64,000 bases of DNA from positions 3,745,665 through 3,809,664 of the forward strand of contig NZ_CP021850.1 in assembly GCF_002896855.1 (NCBI RefSeq), given 5' to 3'. The notes beneath the pieces were generated by a model that did not search any database, was not told the origin of the DNA, and saw nothing but the letters and a program-made list of their open reading frames with translations. Below are positions 62,298-64,000 of the stretch, in pieces (position 1 is the stretch's first letter; each line of letters begins with the position of its first letter). The position numbers were made by a program, and so were the translations under genes. This stretch comes from Clostridium thermosuccinogenes (lineage in GTDB: Bacteria; Bacillota; Clostridia; Acetivibrionales; DSM-5807).

Positions 62298-63644
62298 TTA
62301 AAGTCCGTCGCCGAATTCTGTAAGGGAAAGAGCGTACAAAAGCGGAGTATAGCGTATGGATAGGTAAGTCTGCCGGTCCATTATTTTGAACCCTTTAAAA
62401 CTGGGAAATACATTGGCTTCAATCAGCCATATATTTTTTTCCGTATCCACCGCGATATCCATGCCAAACTCTGCAAAATGCTCTCCCATTTTATCCATAT
62501 ATGAACAGAATTTTTGACAGAACTCGTTTATTTCCTGTGAAAGGAATTCACAATCTTCGGCAAATGCCCGGTACAACGCCTCTTCCAAGGTTAATGCATA
62601 ACCTCCCCTGGATATGTTGGTAAGATGGCTGTTGCTGTTGGAGACCCTGCACTCAATGCCCGTGCATCCCCATGTATGATCAGGTCTTTTTTGCATCACG
62701 ACCCTGATGTCAAAAAGGGAATTGCCTATCCTCGCCAGAGATAAGTACTTCTGGATCAGATACCTGTTGAACAGGTTCGGATTGTTGGCAAAAAATTCCC
62801 TCAACGATTCATTGTCATGGAGCACGGAAACCACAGGATTTTTATATCGGTAATCGGTAACTTTGTATGCATCGTCAATCTTTTCAATAATGCAAATACC
62901 CCTACCCCTGGACAAATCTATCGGTTTCAAAATCACCTTGGAATGGCTGTCAATAAATTTTTTCACCTGTTCAAAATTAAGAGACAGATCTGTTGGCGGA
63001 AGATATTTGCTCAGCTCATTGTTTTCTTTTACAGCCTCATACATCTGATACTTGGAAAAGCGGTAGGAATTAAACAGCCTACCTCCGGTAAAATCCATCA
63101 ATTTATCTATATGTTTTGGACTGGAGTGAAAATCCCTCCTGTAAATCACGTCTGGAAGAGGAAAGCAGCCATACTCCCATGATGCCGTGGCGATATTATA
63201 ATAAAGGCCGTAAGCTGAATTCCTATTCCAGTTGACCGATTTAGGCGAAAAGGCATAAATTAATCCGCCGACTTTGTTGTATATTCCAAGACGGTCGGAA
63301 TATTTTTTCATATGCCTTGGATTGTACCGGTGGGTATGGACCCCCAGTAAAAGACCTATAACAGGTCCTATCGATATGCGGGTATCGGTGATAACAATCC
63401 GATAAACCAATGATTCCGGGATCAGCAGCTTATCCTTCAGTTTGTTTGACAGCCTGATTTTCCCGGGATTCTCAAAAGAGCCTTTCTCCAATTTCAAATC
63501 ATCGGTATATAGAATTTTTGCTGTGGCAGTCTTTCCACCGAATTTAACCTCTATTGACCGGCTGCTGTCCGCTTCCGTTGATAATGATTCAGGTAAGTAA
63601 ATAATCTCGCGATCCGAAGGTACAACCTCTATTTTAGCCCACAT
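62298..63644 (-). CDS. YheC/YheD-family ATP-grasp protein, second copy
   Basis: This 448-residue paralogue of the 60930 protein has the same order: SIGPVIGLLLG in the N-domain, then KVILKPIDLSRGRGICIIEK, RYLIQKYLSLARIGNSLFDIRVVMQK and FAEFGMDIAVDTEKNIWLIEANVFPS. The metal site Glu-Ala-Asn is kept. The frame is open to 63662, but ATG 63644 (MWAKIEVV) has AAAGGAG upstream and matches the paralogue. It lies 15 bp from the next copy, so they are co-transcribed. The two copies are well diverged, implying separate roles. Confidence 0.88.
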   Translation of the reverse strand: MWAKIEVVPSDREIIYLPESLSTEADSSRSIEVKFGGKTATAKILYTDDLKLEKGSFENPGKIRLSNKLKDKLLIPESLVYRIVITDTRISIGPVIGLLLGVHTHRYNPRHMKKYSDRLGIYNKVGGLIYAFSPKSVNWNRNSAYGLYYNIATASWEYGCFPLPDVIYRRDFHSSPKHIDKLMDFTGGRLFNSYRFSKYQMYEAVKENNELSKYLPPTDLSLNFEQVKKFIDSHSKVILKPIDLSRGRGICIIEKIDDAYKVTDYRYKNPVVSVLHDNESLREFFANNPNLFNRYLIQKYLSLARIGNSLFDIRVVMQKRPDHTWGCTGIECRVSNSNSHLTNISRGGYALTLEEALYRAFAEDCEFLSQEINEFCQKFCSYMDKMGEHFAEFGMDIAVDTEKNIWLIEANVFPSFKGFKIMDRQTYLSIRYTPLLYALSLTEFGDGL

Positions 63645-63673
63645 AACCCCACTCCTTTGCATTTTGACCGCTG

Positions 63674-64000
63674 TTAAATGTCCAGTTGTCCTGAAGTAAA
63701 CATCTCAGCATATTCCAGTATATTCCTGCACAGAGCAATGCGTACTTTCCTGTTCTGCTTTTTGCTCAGCAATTTGCTGTCCCATCCGCCAAAACTCAAG
63801 AAGTACGAAATTCCGTGTCTGTCCAGCACAAAATCAACATATCCTATTCCCAGGTCAGGAATATAACATTCTATGCATTTGATTATCCTTTTGGCATATG
63901 CATCTATCTTTCTTCCAAGCTTGTCATAAACTCTTTCACCATGGGGAATTATCGTCCTTTGCAGGACCTTCCATTCTCCGTCATATGTTCTGAACAGGCA
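63674..64000 (-). CDS. YheC/YheD-like protein, partial, third copy
   Basis: Only the last 108 codons are inside the window; the 5' part lies beyond 64000. They read CLFRTYDGEWKVLQRTII ... CIECYIPDLGIGYVDFVLDRHGISYFLSFGGWDSKLL and stop at 63674. The phrase beginning GIGYVDFVLDRHG corresponds to the metal-site strand of the two neighbours, but the usual Glu-x-Asn appears as SFGGWD, so the metal site may be altered. It ends 29 bp before the next gene starts and is probably the upstream member of the same operon. Confidence 0.7.
   Translation of the reverse strand, partial: CLFRTYDGEWKVLQRTIIPHGERVYDKLGRKIDAYAKRIIKCIECYIPDLGIGYVDFVLDRHGISYFLSFGGWDSKLLSKKQNRKVRIALCRNILEYAEMFTSGQLDI

Overview
The window reads as chromosomal DNA from an anaerobic, endospore-forming member of the Clostridia (Bacillota). 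Evidence for this is a Spo0E-type phosphatase, a GerM-like lipoprotein in the Bacillus-type order gerM-rph-rdgB-yfcE, three YheC/YheD-type spore-coat ATP-grasp proteins, strong AGGAGG ribosome-binding sites, frequent TTG/GTG starts, a membrane pyrophosphatase, a short-form hybrid-cluster protein, L-serine dehydratase of the two-subunit iron-sulfur type, and a corrinoid methyl-transfer module. No rRNA, CRISPR array, phage or intact insertion sequence was seen. Two tRNA genes lie back to back at 31370-31531.

Layout. 1-3.6 kb: a minus-strand sugar ABC importer (two permeases and a lipoprotein receptor, no ATPase). 4.1-6.5 kb: nucleotide-pool enzymes (YfbR-like 5'-deoxynucleotidase, dGTPase-like protein) and a SEC-C protein. 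6.8-11.5 kb: an AraC regulator divergent from a phosphohexomutase / galactokinase-type GHMP kinase / GlmU-like uridylyltransferase operon, which looks like an activated-sugar salvage route. 11.9-18.6 kb: a corrinoid protein, its ferredoxin-like reductive activator, GH125 alpha-mannosidase, GH18 and a UroD-type methyltransferase homologue, all on the minus strand. 18.7-22.5 kb: Spo0E-like protein, serine dehydratase and an ABC exporter. 23-30.5 kb: GH123-like glycosidase, aminopeptidase P, Gfo/Idh/MocA oxidoreductase and a membrane pyrophosphatase predicted to be K+-independent. 31.3-39.6 kb: tRNAs and housekeeping (yfcE, rdgB, rph, gerM, AMIN-amidase, ruvCAB). 40.1-47.4 kb: argGH, several small genes, a deacetylase lipoprotein and Hcp.

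47.5-56.6 kb is an accessory carbohydrate island. It holds a GH2 beta-mannosidase, the fused remains of a sugar ABC importer under an apparently intact promoter and palindromic operator, a LacI regulator, an SDR, a ThuA-like protein, a carboxylesterase, the tail of an MFS transporter and a GH130 phosphorylase/mannosidase. Together with GH125, GH18 and the GH123-like protein this points to intracellular breakdown of mannose- and HexNAc-containing glycans, with the importers partly lost by deletion.

57-64 kb carries a VOC protein, a PHP phosphoesterase and a likely spore-surface locus. In that locus an unknown protein, a protein with twelve 18-bp (hexapeptide) repeats and a small paralogue of its N-terminal domain converge with three tandem YheC/YheD-like ATP-grasp genes, the last cut by the window edge. 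This locus and the decayed importer with its operator are the most interesting parts of the window.
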